A DNA stretch of 64,000 nucleotides from Rossellomorea vietnamensis (lineage in GTDB: Bacteria; Bacillota; Bacilli; Bacillales; Bacillaceae_B). Shown piece by piece: positions 8,333 through 16,291 of this stretch (its first letter is position 1; every line of letters begins with the position of its first letter). The DNA lies in contig NZ_VTEH01000014.1 in NCBI RefSeq assembly GCF_008180615.1, positions 80,745-144,744 of the forward strand. The letters are read 5' to 3'. A program made the position numbers and the translations under genes. A model generated the notes under the pieces. The model saw only the letters and a list, made by a program, of their open reading frames with translations. It searched no databases and was not told where the DNA came from.

Positions 8333-8746
8333 TTACAGGCTTTTGACTACCTTGATGCTGTCTTCGTCCACAGGATCTACTGACTGTGGAATATCAACTA
8401 AAGTTCTTAAGAAAGTTTCTGTTCCTTTATCGGATATTGGATGATCTTTAGACAAAGAAAATTTGAAAGGGACCCTCTTCACTTCTTCTGCCTTTACGAT
8501 ACCTATCTCTTCCAGGGCAAAGCCATGCAGCTCTTTTTCATGATAGGAAAAGTCACTGTCTTCCCGATAGTCCTCTTCCCTGATAAAGATGGTCAGGACA
8601 ATTTTGTTTACTTCCTGGTCAGACATGCCTCCTTCTATTACTACTTCACCCTTCAGCTCGCTTGCCGGTGTCAAGGTAGGATTTTCGACGATTGTATCCA
8701 CCTTGATATTGCCGATTCCGATACTCGATAAAAACTCTTTCCACAT
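8333..8746 (-). CDS. Half-length Spo0M-like protein (arrestin-like N-domain only)
   Basis: A 137-residue protein whose start (FLSSIGIGNIKVDT) and body match the N-terminal arrestin-like beta-sandwich of the sporulation-control protein Spo0M. Full Spo0M is about 250 residues; this copy ends after the first domain (VDPVDEDSIKVV) at a proper stop. The frame is clean and AAAGGATGAG precedes the ATG, so it looks like a genuine short paralogue and not an obvious pseudogene. In B. subtilis Spo0M affects sporulation control and cell division; whether a single domain keeps this role is unknown. Confidence 0.7.
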   Translation of the reverse strand: MWKEFLSSIGIGNIKVDTIVENPTLTPASELKGEVVIEGGMSDQEVNKIVLTIFIREEDYREDSDFSYHEKELHGFALEEIGIVKAEEVKRVPFKFSLSKDHPISDKGTETFLRTLVDIPQSVDPVDEDSIKVVKSL

Positions 8747-8883
8747 AAAAACTCATCCTTTCCCGCCCTAGTGTTTTAATCACCTAATCTTTCGTTCAAT
8801 AACTGGTATGTATGGTGCTTTTGGTGAAAATGATACTAACTAGAGAGGGGAAAAGCAAGAAATACCATAAGGAAGCGGAAAAA

Positions 8884-8912
8884 AGAGATCACTCTTTAAG
8901 AATGACCTCTCA
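8884..8912 (-). terminator. Intrinsic terminator after the threonine aldolase gene
   Basis: On the minus strand AGAGGTCATTCTT pairs imperfectly with AAGAGTGATCTCT, followed by TTTTTT. Confidence 0.7.
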
Positions 8913-8917
8913 ATTTT

Positions 8918-9943
8918 TTAATTTTCAACAAGCTTTTTGACGACAGCAATCGTCTTTTCGATATCATTTTTGCTGACATCAAAGTGGGTGGTAAAACGAA
9001 CGAGTGACGGTCCAAAGGTCACGGCAAGTATCCCTTCTTTTTTAAGCAGACTGGTGAATTCTGCTGAAGTCATTCCGAGTGCAGAAACTTCTGCGACGAC
9101 GATATTGGTATCAACATTGTTGGCGATTGTCAAAGAGGGGATCGAGCTCAATCCTTCAGAAAGCAGGACAGCATTTTCATGATCCTCAACGAGTCTTTCT
9201 CTCATATGGTTCAGCGCATACAATCCAGGTGCTGCAATAATCCCTGCCTGACGCAGTCCGCCTCCCAAACGCTTTCTCCATTTCCGGGCTTTTTTGATAA
9301 ACACCTCGCTTCCCGCTGTGATGGATCCAACTGGTGCTCCTAGACCTTTTGATAGGCAGACCTGGACTGTATCACAATACTGAGTGAATTCCGTCAGGGG
9401 AACCCCTAAAGCCGAAGCAGCGTTGAACAGCCTGGCACCATCAACATGGACAGGAATGTGATTCTTTTGGGCTACAGCATAGATTTCTTTCATATTAGAA
9501 GAGGGTACAATTGCTCCTCCGGCCCGGTTATGGGTATTTTCAATGCATATTAAGGATGTCTCTGGAAAGTGTTGATCATCTTCCCGGACAGCCCCCTCCA
9601 CCTCTAATGGATCCATGACACCGCGAATGCCTTTGAGCGTCCTTGGCTGGACACCCGCAAAAGCAGATATTGCTCCGGATTCGTAATAAAAAATATGAGA
9701 CTCCGCTTCCATAATTACTTCATTTCCCGGATTACAATGTGTCAGAACAGCTATTTGATTTCCCTGGGTACCGCTTGTGACAAACAAAGCTGCTTCTTTT
9801 CCCAGGAGTTTAGCTGCCGTTTGTTCAAGTTCATTGACAGCAGGATCTTCACCGTACACATCATCCCCCACTCTTGCATGCAGGGCAGCCTCTCTCATTT
9901 CCTTTGTCGGCTTAGTCACTGTGTCACTGCGTAAATCGATCAA
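8918..9943 (-). CDS. Low-specificity L-threonine aldolase
   Basis: A 341-residue PLP-dependent enzyme that cleaves L-threonine/allo-threonine to glycine and acetaldehyde. The N-terminus IDLRSDTVTKPT is diagnostic of the family. The PLP-ring aspartate lies in HVDGARLFNAA and the Schiff-base lysine in CLSKGLGAPVGS. I chose the TTG at 9943, which gives the family's normal start and has GGAG 8 nt upstream; the GTG at 9952 overlaps that site. The gene is monocistronic with its own terminator. It could supply glycine or recycle threonine. Confidence 0.9.
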   Translation of the reverse strand: MIDLRSDTVTKPTKEMREAALHARVGDDVYGEDPAVNELEQTAAKLLGKEAALFVTSGTQGNQIAVLTHCNPGNEVIMEAESHIFYYESGAISAFAGVQPRTLKGIRGVMDPLEVEGAVREDDQHFPETSLICIENTHNRAGGAIVPSSNMKEIYAVAQKNHIPVHVDGARLFNAASALGVPLTEFTQYCDTVQVCLSKGLGAPVGSITAGSEVFIKKARKWRKRLGGGLRQAGIIAAPGLYALNHMRERLVEDHENAVLLSEGLSSIPSLTIANNVDTNIVVAEVSALGMTSAEFTSLLKKEGILAVTFGPSLVRFTTHFDVSKNDIEKTIAVVKKLVEN

Positions 9944-10123
9944 GAAATCCACTCCAATCTATATGTAATTTAACCTTCATAATTTCTCTCTAAAATTATA
10001 ACACTACTTATAATGTACTGTATTTTTCCTGTTAATTCCAAGTAAACGCATCAAAAATATAATTATAGGAATATTCGGACTATATGCAGAATTTATGTGG
10101 TAATCTTATTATGATTCAGAGCT

Positions 10124-10204
10124 GCTGCTTAGGAAAATTTTCATGAAAACACATGTATTTCAAGCATTCTTTAAGGGGTCGCGGGGCTGATTTTCCCAAG
10201 CAGC
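10124..10204. promoter_or_regulatory. Long inverted repeat upstream of the RRNPP regulator gene
   Basis: GCTGCTTAGGAAAAT (10124-10138) and ATTTTCCCAAGCAGC (10190-10204) are complementary over 15 bp with one mismatch, 51 bp apart. They lie 65 bp before the regulator start, in an otherwise gene-free stretch (9953-10268). They could be paired operators or an RNA stem; neither is proven. Confidence 0.5.
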
Positions 10205-10268
10205 CAAACTCGTTCTAATTACGGGATTATTTTATACTATTACTATAGATAGAGAGGAGAAAAGAATC

Positions 10269-11525
10269 ATGACGATCGGAAGTAAGATCCGATATCATCG
10301 CATGAAAAAGAACTTAACACAAGAAGAACTTGCAACAGGAATTCTATCCGTCTCTTATCTTTCCAAGATCGAAAATAATCAAACCACCGCTTCTACTGAA
10401 GTCATCGAGCTCCTATGCAGCAGGCTTGGAATCTCATTGATACAGAATGATGATGAAACTCTTAAGAAAACATTTTCTGAATGGAACAGAGCGCTATTGA
10501 AGAATGATTGCAAGGAAGCCATACGCCTATATGAAGTGGTCTCCCCGCAGATCATTGATATTGATGACGTCACTCTTCTTAACAGTTATCACATCCTTAT
10601 GATCCGCTATCATATTTTACTTAAAGATTACGAGAGTCCGAGAGATTTCATCAGAGCAATTGAAAAAGGCTATAAAAATCTTTCTGATAAGCTGCGATTC
10701 TACTTCCATAAGTTTGTCGGGAACCTTCACTATGCAAGAGGAAGTTATGAGGAATCCAACCAGCACCTGAAAGATGCGGAGCATTATTTTGTTCTTGGAA
10801 GCATTTTGGACACCGAAGAGAAAGCCGATCTATTCTATCTGAAGGCACTCACTTTTGTTCAACTGAGAAAGCATGCCCTTGCCATCCATTATTCTGAAGA
10901 ATCCCTCAGCCTCTATCAGAGCCTCTATCATAATAAAAGATGTGCAGAAATCCACCTGCTGCTCGGAGTCTGTTACAGGCGCATCCAAAACATCAGTGAA
11001 GCCATCATCCACTATGAATGGGCGAATGAAATCAGCAAGAATATTGAATATGTTGTGATGAGAGGGAAAGTCGAGCAGAATCTGGGGTATCTTAAGTCTA
11101 TGGAAAACAGGACAGAAGAAGCCATTGCCCACTATTTAAAAAGCCTGCAATTCAAACATAATGACCATGACAGCAAACTTACGACCATTCTTGCTCTTGT
11201 GAAAGAATATTATAAACTCAAAAGAATGGATGAAGCTGCAAGCTGGCTCCAAGAAGGCATCTTCTTGTCAAAGCAGCAGAAGAATATAGAAAAATATTAC
11301 GAATTCAGGATTTATGGTTATGCTGTTGAAAAACTTGATGAGGAATTCGAATGCTTCATGAAAGATGAAGCACTTCCCTACTTTGAAAATACCGGAAACC
11401 CTCATCTTCTGGCTCAGTATTCTAAATTTCTTGGTAACTACTATCAAGAGATAAGAAAATATAAATATGCCGCCCATTACCTTACAAAGGCTAACGTGGC
11501 ATATGAAAAAATAATAGGTTTATAG
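10269..11525 (+). CDS. RRNPP-type regulator: XRE helix-turn-helix plus TPR domain (NprR-like)
   Basis: A 418-residue protein. Residues 1-60 form an XRE-type helix-turn-helix (TQEELATGILSVSYLSKIEN). The rest is a TPR superhelix, with recognisable repeats near YARGSYEESNQHLKDAE, IQNISEAIIHYEWANE and TEEAIAHYLKSLQ. This architecture and length match NprR/PlcR/Rap-class receptors, which bind short exported-and-reimported peptides. A GAGAGGAG site precedes the ATG. The stop is 12 nt before a small secreted-peptide gene, the arrangement expected of a receptor-pheromone pair. NprR is the closest in length, but identity cannot be assigned without a search, and the targets are unknown. Confidence 0.85.
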   Translation: MTIGSKIRYHRMKKNLTQEELATGILSVSYLSKIENNQTTASTEVIELLCSRLGISLIQNDDETLKKTFSEWNRALLKNDCKEAIRLYEVVSPQIIDIDDVTLLNSYHILMIRYHILLKDYESPRDFIRAIEKGYKNLSDKLRFYFHKFVGNLHYARGSYEESNQHLKDAEHYFVLGSILDTEEKADLFYLKALTFVQLRKHALAIHYSEESLSLYQSLYHNKRCAEIHLLLGVCYRRIQNISEAIIHYEWANEISKNIEYVVMRGKVEQNLGYLKSMENRTEEAIAHYLKSLQFKHNDHDSKLTTILALVKEYYKLKRMDEAASWLQEGIFLSKQQKNIEKYYEFRIYGYAVEKLDEEFECFMKDEALPYFENTGNPHLLAQYSKFLGNYYQEIRKYKYAAHYLTKANVAYEKIIGL

Positions 11526-11537
11526 GAGGAGATTTAT

Positions 11538-11672
11538 ATGAAGAAGCTTAAAAGAATCACAGTAGCAGCACTGGTACTTATCGCACTATCAGCAGCAGGA
11601 GCATCTGTAAGTGCTCAAGAAGAAGACCTGCCGCCGGCCAATGGAGTTTCCCCTCTTGTTTCTGGAAAATAA
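11538..11672 (+). CDS. Candidate pheromone precursor peptide (44 aa)
   Basis: It begins MKKLKRITVAALVLIALSAA and has a basic N-terminus, a hydrophobic core and a likely signal-peptidase site after ASVSA. The remaining ~18 residues end in PPANGVSPLVSGK. AGGAGG overlaps the regulator stop region, so translation is probably coupled. Size, export signal and position directly after an HTH-TPR receptor fit NprX/Phr/PapR-like signalling precursors. The C-terminal residues would be the source of the active oligopeptide, but the processed form cannot be predicted. It is followed by a good terminator. Confidence 0.75.
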   Translation: MKKLKRITVAALVLIALSAAGASVSAQEEDLPPANGVSPLVSGK

Positions 11673-11683
11673 TTTGAGAAGAG

Positions 11684-11720
11684 AAAGCCTCTGCCTCCAC
11701 TCTGGAAGCAGGGGCTTTTT
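11684..11720 (+). terminator. Intrinsic terminator after the peptide gene
   Basis: AAAGCCTCTGC (11684-11694) pairs with GCAGGGGCTTT (11708-11718), followed by TTTTT. Confidence 0.8.
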
Positions 11721-11730
11721 GCGCTGTACA

Positions 11731-11770
11731 GCATTAAAAGGGACAGTCCCTCTTAACGCTTTAAAGTATG
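11731..11770. repeat. GGGACAGTCCC-type palindrome, copy B (degenerate)
   Basis: Core AAAAGGGACAGTCCCTCTT with right arm AACGCTTTAAAG; the left arm is eroded. Same family as 565-615, 25621-25667 and 57481-57531. Confidence 0.6.
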
Positions 11771-11851
11771 AAAGCGCTTCATATGATTTGGTGAATTTAC
11801 TCATCACATAGTATATTTATCTTGTAAGCTACTTAAAAGGGGGATTTCAAC

Positions 11852-13084
11852 TTGGCTTCAAAAGAAACAAAATTAGAGAGATATGCCGATTTATTGATTC
11901 GGGTGGGAATCAATCTGCAGAAGGGGCAGACACTCATTATCAATGCTCCTATTACTGAAGCTGACTTTGTGGCTCAATTAACCGAAAAAGCCTATGAAAC
12001 AGGCGCGAAGAATGTACTTGTAGAATATTCTGATGAAAAATTAACAAGAATGAAAATGGAAAAGGCTCCAGAAGAAGGGCTGAAGGACTTCCCGGTTTGG
12101 AAAGCTAAAGGAATGGTGGAGATGGCGAAAGAAAATGCCGCTGTACTCAATTTGACCTCTCCCAATCCTACATTGTTGAAAGGCATTGATTCCAAGCGGG
12201 TGGCCATGGCCAATAAAGCAAGCGGTGAAGCGTTCAAAGACTTTCAGCCGTTTATTTCCGGGGGCCGTATCAGCTGGCTGATTGCGGCTGTTCCTTCTAA
12301 AGCATGGGCCAGAACAGTTTTCCCTGACCTGCCTGAAGAGGAAGCTGTCGAGGAATTATGGGATAAAATCTTCTACACAACCAGAGTCGATCAGGAAAAT
12401 CCTGTCCAGCTTTGGGAGAAACACATTGAAAACATGACAAAGAATGCTGATTATCTTAATGAGCGTGCGTTCCGTAAACTTCACTATAAAGGTCCAGGCA
12501 CAGACTTCACAGTTGAACTGCACCCTAAAAGCAAATGGATTTGCGCCCTTTTCACCAATGACCAAGGTGTTCAATTCGTTCCCAACCTGCCGACTGAAGA
12601 AGTATTCACCATACCAGTCCGAAACAGTGTCAATGGAACAGTAAGCAGTACAAAGCCTTTAAATTACAGTGGAAACCTGATTAACAATTTCACCCTGACT
12701 TTCAAAGATGGAAAAGTTACAGAATTCAGTGCCGAAGAAGGCTATGACACGTTAAAAAGTCTGCTTGAAACGGACGAAGGTGCCTCCTTCTTGGGAGAAA
12801 TTGCATTAGTGCCTCATGATTCACCGATTTCAAATACCGATATTATTTTTAACAACACATTATTTGACGAAAACGCTTCCTGTCATATTGCTCTTGGCAA
12901 TGCCCTTTCAATCTGTGTGGAGAACGGCAAAAACATGAGCAAAGAGGAACTGAAGGAAATTGGATTCAATGAAAGCTTGACACATGTGGACTTTATGATA
13001 GGTTCTGAACATCTGGATATCGACGGTGTCCTTGATGACGGATCTATTGAACCAATCTTCCGTAAAGGAAACTGGGCGTTTTAA
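11852..13084 (+). CDS. M29 family aminopeptidase (AmpS/PepS-like)
   Basis: A 410-residue metallo-aminopeptidase of the thermophilic-aminopeptidase family (M29). Visible active-site segments include LGEIALVPHDSPIS (metal-binding Glu and His) and SLTHVDFMIGSEHLDIDG (His and Asp near the C-terminus). The family forms dimers with a large internal cavity and removes N-terminal residues from oligopeptides in the cytosol. The start is TTG at 11852 with AAAAGGGGG upstream; no better ATG exists near the family's usual N-terminus (ERYADLLIRVG). The gene is monocistronic and ends before a terminator shared with the convergent small gene at 13248. Confidence 0.9.
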   Translation: MASKETKLERYADLLIRVGINLQKGQTLIINAPITEADFVAQLTEKAYETGAKNVLVEYSDEKLTRMKMEKAPEEGLKDFPVWKAKGMVEMAKENAAVLNLTSPNPTLLKGIDSKRVAMANKASGEAFKDFQPFISGGRISWLIAAVPSKAWARTVFPDLPEEEAVEELWDKIFYTTRVDQENPVQLWEKHIENMTKNADYLNERAFRKLHYKGPGTDFTVELHPKSKWICALFTNDQGVQFVPNLPTEEVFTIPVRNSVNGTVSSTKPLNYSGNLINNFTLTFKDGKVTEFSAEEGYDTLKSLLETDEGASFLGEIALVPHDSPISNTDIIFNNTLFDENASCHIALGNALSICVENGKNMSKEELKEIGFNESLTHVDFMIGSEHLDIDGVLDDGSIEPIFRKGNWAF

Positions 13085-13207
13085 TCGACTGGCCATTTAT
13101 AAGCCCTGCTTAATTCATGGGTGAATCAGCAGCTGCTGCCCCCCTTGATACGTGTATAACATAGCTATCAGTTGTCCACAGAGTAACATTACTTAACCAA
13201 CAACAAG

Positions 13208-13245
13208 AAAGAGCTGCATCCAGTTGAACGGATGCAGCTCTTTTC
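13208..13245. terminator. Bidirectional terminator between the M29 aminopeptidase and DUF3934 genes
   Basis: AAAGAGCTGCATCC (13208-13221) and GGATGCAGCTCTTT (13230-13243) form a 14-bp perfect stem, with T-rich sequence on both exits. Confidence 0.85.
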
Positions 13246-13247
13246 TC

Positions 13248-13403
13248 TTATTTTCCAGAAGAATCCTTTTCTGTTCCACTGCCTTGTTTGGTTCCTTTGC
13301 TTGTATATGGTTTGGCAGCTTTTTTCTTCGCACTTTTCTGCCAGCGGTTCCAGCCTTTTTTCCCGGTGCCTTTTCCTGTTCCGCCGCCTTTGCTCTTGCT
13401 CAC
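13248..13403 (-). CDS. DUF3934-type small basic protein (51 aa)
   Basis: Reading from GTG at 13403: (V/M)SKSKGGGTGKGTGKKGWNRW, then a Lys/Ala-rich tail to a TAA at 13248. The Gly/Lys-rich start and the WNRW motif match the small DUF3934 proteins of Bacillus. A GGAG site lies 9 nt upstream. The protein is very basic and probably binds nucleic acid or another polyanion, which is inference only. It converges on the aminopeptidase gene and shares its terminator. Confidence 0.75.
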   Translation of the reverse strand: MSKSKGGGTGKGTGKKGWNRWQKSAKKKAAKPYTSKGTKQGSGTEKDSSGK

Positions 13404-13545
13404 ACTATCAACTCCATTATCTGGTCGGACTTTTCATTTTGATTGAAAGTTCATTATATCAAAAATTCACCTATTTTAACAAAAGTTGAAGGAATTTTCT
13501 TCTTGGCCCCTCTTCCCTCTCTCTAACTAGGATAACACTTTATGG

Positions 13546-13570
13546 GTTTTACAGTTTTAAAATAGGGAAA
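13546..13570 (+). promoter_or_regulatory. Sigma-B-type promoter for the DUF2188 gene
   Basis: GTTTTA (13546-13551), 13-bp spacer, GGGAAA (13565-13570), 34 bp before the ATG at 13605. Five of six bases match at the -35 and all at the -10. Confidence 0.65.
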
Positions 13571-13604
13571 CAAAATAAAGAAGACTTAGAAAGGAGCGAT
13601 ACTC

Positions 13605-13805
13605 ATGAAAGAATATTATGTAGTACCAAACAAAGACGAAAGCGGCTGGTTTGTAAAAATAGAAGATGTTGCTCCAACATCATTATTTAATGGCCAGTCA
13701 GAAGCCATCGCAGAAGCTGAAAAACTTGCTAAAGAGAATCAGCCGGCTAAGGTGCTTGTTGAAAACGAAAACAATGAAATAGTAAGCGAAAAAACGTTTT
13801 CATAA
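13605..13805 (+). CDS. DUF2188 domain protein (66 aa)
   Basis: A single-domain protein starting KEYYVVPNKDESGWFVKIE. The Tyr-x-Val-Pro start, the Trp-x-Val-Lys strand and the helix with repeated Ala/Glu (EAIAEAEKLAKENQPAKVLV) are the DUF2188 pattern. The biochemical function of the family is unknown. GAAAGGAG precedes the ATG and a sigma-B-type promoter lies just upstream, so it is probably a general-stress gene. A terminator follows directly. Confidence 0.85.
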   Translation: MKEYYVVPNKDESGWFVKIEDVAPTSLFNGQSEAIAEAEKLAKENQPAKVLVENENNEIVSEKTFS

Positions 13806-13820
13806 AATGCATAAAAAAAG

Positions 13821-13862
13821 AAGCCATTTCAACCGTTTTTATTGGTTGTAACTGGCTTTTTC
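13821..13862 (+). terminator. Intrinsic terminator after DUF2188
   Basis: AAGCCATTTCAACC pairs imperfectly with GGTTGTAACTGGCTT, followed by TTTT. Confidence 0.8.
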
Positions 13863-13987
13863 TTTTGCTTTTATTTAATACCAAATATTACACTTTATAT
13901 TACAGAAGAATTTCAGATAAAACATTTTCAAGTCATACATAATCGTTTATGATTAGTATATCAGGAATTAAAGGAGAACAACTTCCC

Positions 13988-14824
13988 ATGATAAGCAACT
14001 TAAATAGAAAGAAGGCTTTATCAGTCGGGGCTCTGCTCCTGCTTACCTTCTCATTAACTTATATCACACTTAAATCTCAGATAGCCGAATCCAAAGAAAG
14101 TTCTTCAGAGGTGTCTGCCGGCATTCCAACCGTGTTCGTACATGGTTATAAAGGCACCTATAATTCTTTTAAAACCATGCTGTACCGTTTTGAAGAAAAA
14201 AAATGGGGTAAAAGAGACCTCGTTGTGTATGTTTCTGCAGATGGAGAAATCACATGGAGAGGTTCTCTGAACTCCTCTTCCGGCCTGCCTCCTTTGGTAC
14301 AAATCGTTTTCGAAAAGAACAAAGCTTCCATTTCGGAAACCTCTTCCCGTCTACAAAGCGTTATGAAAGAATTGAAAATCAAGTTCAATGCCAATAGAGT
14401 GAATCTTGTCGGACATTCGATGGGTGGCCTTGTTTCAACAAATTATCTGCAACAAACCAATGGAAATTCCGAGTATCCTGAAACCATTAAATTTGCTGTC
14501 ATCGGAAGCCCTTTCGACGGGATTTCTAAAGAATCCTACCACAGAGTCAACACCGGAGAAGCTCTTATTGACTTAAGACCTGATTCAGATACTTTAAAGA
14601 ATCTGGTGAAAAACCGAGGCCAATTTCCGTCCCAGCTTCAGGTTCTGGCCATTGCAGGATCAGGCGATCAAGTTGTGGACGTTGAAAGTGCCTTTGCCAT
14701 TGGAGAAATTGTCCCGGAAAATAATCTTGAAAAGCGCCTCATTGAAGATGAAAAAATCGATCACAGCGGCCTGCATGAAACAGAAAAAGTGGATAAAATC
14801 TTAAAAAAATTTCTTTGGGATTAA
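13988..14824 (+). CDS. Membrane-anchored or secreted alpha/beta hydrolase (DUF915 type)
   Basis: A 278-residue lipase-like protein. A basic start and hydrophobic stretch (residues 11-27, LSVGALLLLTFSLTY) form a signal peptide or anchor. The catalytic triad is visible: nucleophile S144 in VGHSMGG, an aspartate in GSGDQVVD, and a late histidine in DHSGLHE. VHGYKGT supplies the oxyanion loop. This fits the DUF915 cell-surface hydrolases; the substrate is unknown. The ATG at 13988 is preferred over 13949 because AAAGGAG sits 11 nt before it and the signal peptide then begins correctly. Confidence 0.85.
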   Translation: MISNLNRKKALSVGALLLLTFSLTYITLKSQIAESKESSSEVSAGIPTVFVHGYKGTYNSFKTMLYRFEEKKWGKRDLVVYVSADGEITWRGSLNSSSGLPPLVQIVFEKNKASISETSSRLQSVMKELKIKFNANRVNLVGHSMGGLVSTNYLQQTNGNSEYPETIKFAVIGSPFDGISKESYHRVNTGEALIDLRPDSDTLKNLVKNRGQFPSQLQVLAIAGSGDQVVDVESAFAIGEIVPENNLEKRLIEDEKIDHSGLHETEKVDKILKKFLWD

Positions 14825-14827
14825 CAG

Positions 14828-14860
14828 AAAGCCTGGTCGTTCATCGATCAGGCTTTTTCT
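14828..14860 (+). terminator. Intrinsic terminator after the DUF915 hydrolase
   Basis: AAAGCCTG (14828-14835) pairs with CAGGCTTT (14849-14856), followed by T's. Confidence 0.85.
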
Positions 14861-14862
14861 AT

Positions 14863-15210
14863 TTGTTCTTAGCTTCTGTATAAAAAGGAAAATTCCCCTC
14901 AACACTCTCTAGTTCAGTAAGCCAACAACAAGGTTTTTTGCTGCTCTTGTGAAGTCCGTAGTGCAAGGATTCTTCATAAACCACTCCGGTGTTGCCAGAT
15001 AGCGGTATTGACGGAACGGATTCCTGGAATATATAGATTCATGCTGTCAGATTAAATATCACTTAGTTCTTCCAAAATATAAACTAAAATCTAAAGGGAA
15101 AAATCTTTACTTTACATAATAAATTTACTATCTACCCACATTAAAGAGACCGCCACTATCGCAGCAGTCCCTTTGATAAATTATCGATTAATACCCTTTA
15201 ACAACTGAAT
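14863..15210. other. Gene-free stretch
   Basis: No credible gene or family repeat was seen. The sequence is AT-rich toward 15060-15130. It separates the DUF915 gene from the convergent DUF1206 gene. Confidence 0.5.
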
Positions 15211-16056
15211 TTAACTAAAGGCCATATTTTTATTTTTGCCTTTAAGAATCTGAAATACTCCATAAGCTGCCAATCCGATTGCAACCAACCCGAGCATCCA
15301 TTGACCAAAAGGCTGCTGAGCAATTTCAGACAGTGCTGCATCGAGCCCTTTTGCATTGTCGGGGTTCGTTGTGACGGCGGTTTGAATCAAGAAATAACCA
15401 GTGATGCAGAATACAACACCTCGTGCCATCAAACCGGCTTTTCCTGTTTTCTTTCCAAGCTGATATTCTTTCTTATCCATTTTGCTTCTATGAAAGGAAT
15501 CTGTAAATTTCTCGCTGTATCCTTTATAGATTTCATAAAGACCATACCCTATCACTGCTGCGCCTGCTGCGCCGACCATCCATTGACCGAACGGCTGTGA
15601 AAGGATTTGAGCAGTGATTGTCTCCCTGCTGCCTCCTCCTCCCCCGCTGCTTCCTGCATTGGTTGCGAGTTGAAAAGCTCTGTACGCAAGTCCTGCATAA
15701 ACGATCGCACTAAAAACAAAACCGATTCTAATTATAATTCCTTTTGCATCGTGGCCTTTGTTTTGGGGATCGGTGATGGCTTCGACAATTTTCCATAAAA
15801 CATACCCGGCAAGACCTATGGCCAGCAGCCATAATATGATTTCACCGAAAGGTTTGCTTGCAATGGAAGCCAAAGCTCCCTGGGTTCCAGTCGTCTTTCC
15901 TCCTCCGACACCGATGGCTGCCATGAATGCCAGTACACCAATCAAGACGTATACGCTTCCTTTAGCCAGGTAACCTGCGCGACCAAGGCCTTTTACCCAT
16001 GGCTTTGCTTCATGAGCACCTTTTTTGGCATGTCCTTTCGCCTCATGTTTATTCAT
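15211..16056 (-). CDS. DUF1206 multi-pass membrane protein
   Basis: A 281-residue protein built of three similar units. Each has a G-x-(A/G)-RxGY-like segment (GRAGYLAKGSVYVLIG, IRIGFVFSAIVYAGLA, GLMARGVVFCITGYFL) followed by a second helix with PFGQWM/PFGEII. This is the DUF1206 triplication with six transmembrane helices. The function is unknown. Between units 1 and 2 lies a charged loop, and a Gly/Ser-rich loop precedes the next helix. GAGGAG is 8 nt before the ATG at 16056; the GTG one codon earlier is less well spaced. A sigma-B-type promoter upstream suggests stress induction. Confidence 0.85.
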   Translation of the reverse strand: MNKHEAKGHAKKGAHEAKPWVKGLGRAGYLAKGSVYVLIGVLAFMAAIGVGGGKTTGTQGALASIASKPFGEIILWLLAIGLAGYVLWKIVEAITDPQNKGHDAKGIIIRIGFVFSAIVYAGLAYRAFQLATNAGSSGGGGGSRETITAQILSQPFGQWMVGAAGAAVIGYGLYEIYKGYSEKFTDSFHRSKMDKKEYQLGKKTGKAGLMARGVVFCITGYFLIQTAVTTNPDNAKGLDAALSEIAQQPFGQWMLGLVAIGLAAYGVFQILKGKNKNMAFS

Positions 16057-16100
16057 CACTATTGCTCCTCTCGTTATTGATTCTTTGTCTACAGCTATTG

Positions 16101-16126
16101 ATTCCCTTATTTTTTAGAATGAAAAC
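16101..16126 (-). promoter_or_regulatory. Sigma-B-type promoter for the DUF1206 gene
   Basis: On the minus strand GTTTTC, 14-bp spacer, GGGAAT, lying 45 bp before the ATG at 16056. Close to GTTTAA-N14-GGGWAW. Confidence 0.55.
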
Positions 16127-16291
16127 TTCTCTCGCTCCATGTGTCATAGTTTTAATACAAAAAGAAAATACTAAAAGAGGAAATCTATTCTTCCTCGTGG
16201 AATTATTTCCGACTATTTCCCCGGAAAGCGCAGGATGCGACAATTATTTGGGTTATACGGTAGAATTTTTATACTATTAAGGAGAATTTAA

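Noticed and set aside
8333..8746. Spo0M-like gene as a frameshifted pseudogene
   Set aside because: No continuation of the second Spo0M domain was seen downstream in any minus-strand frame; only a MITE-like repeat follows.
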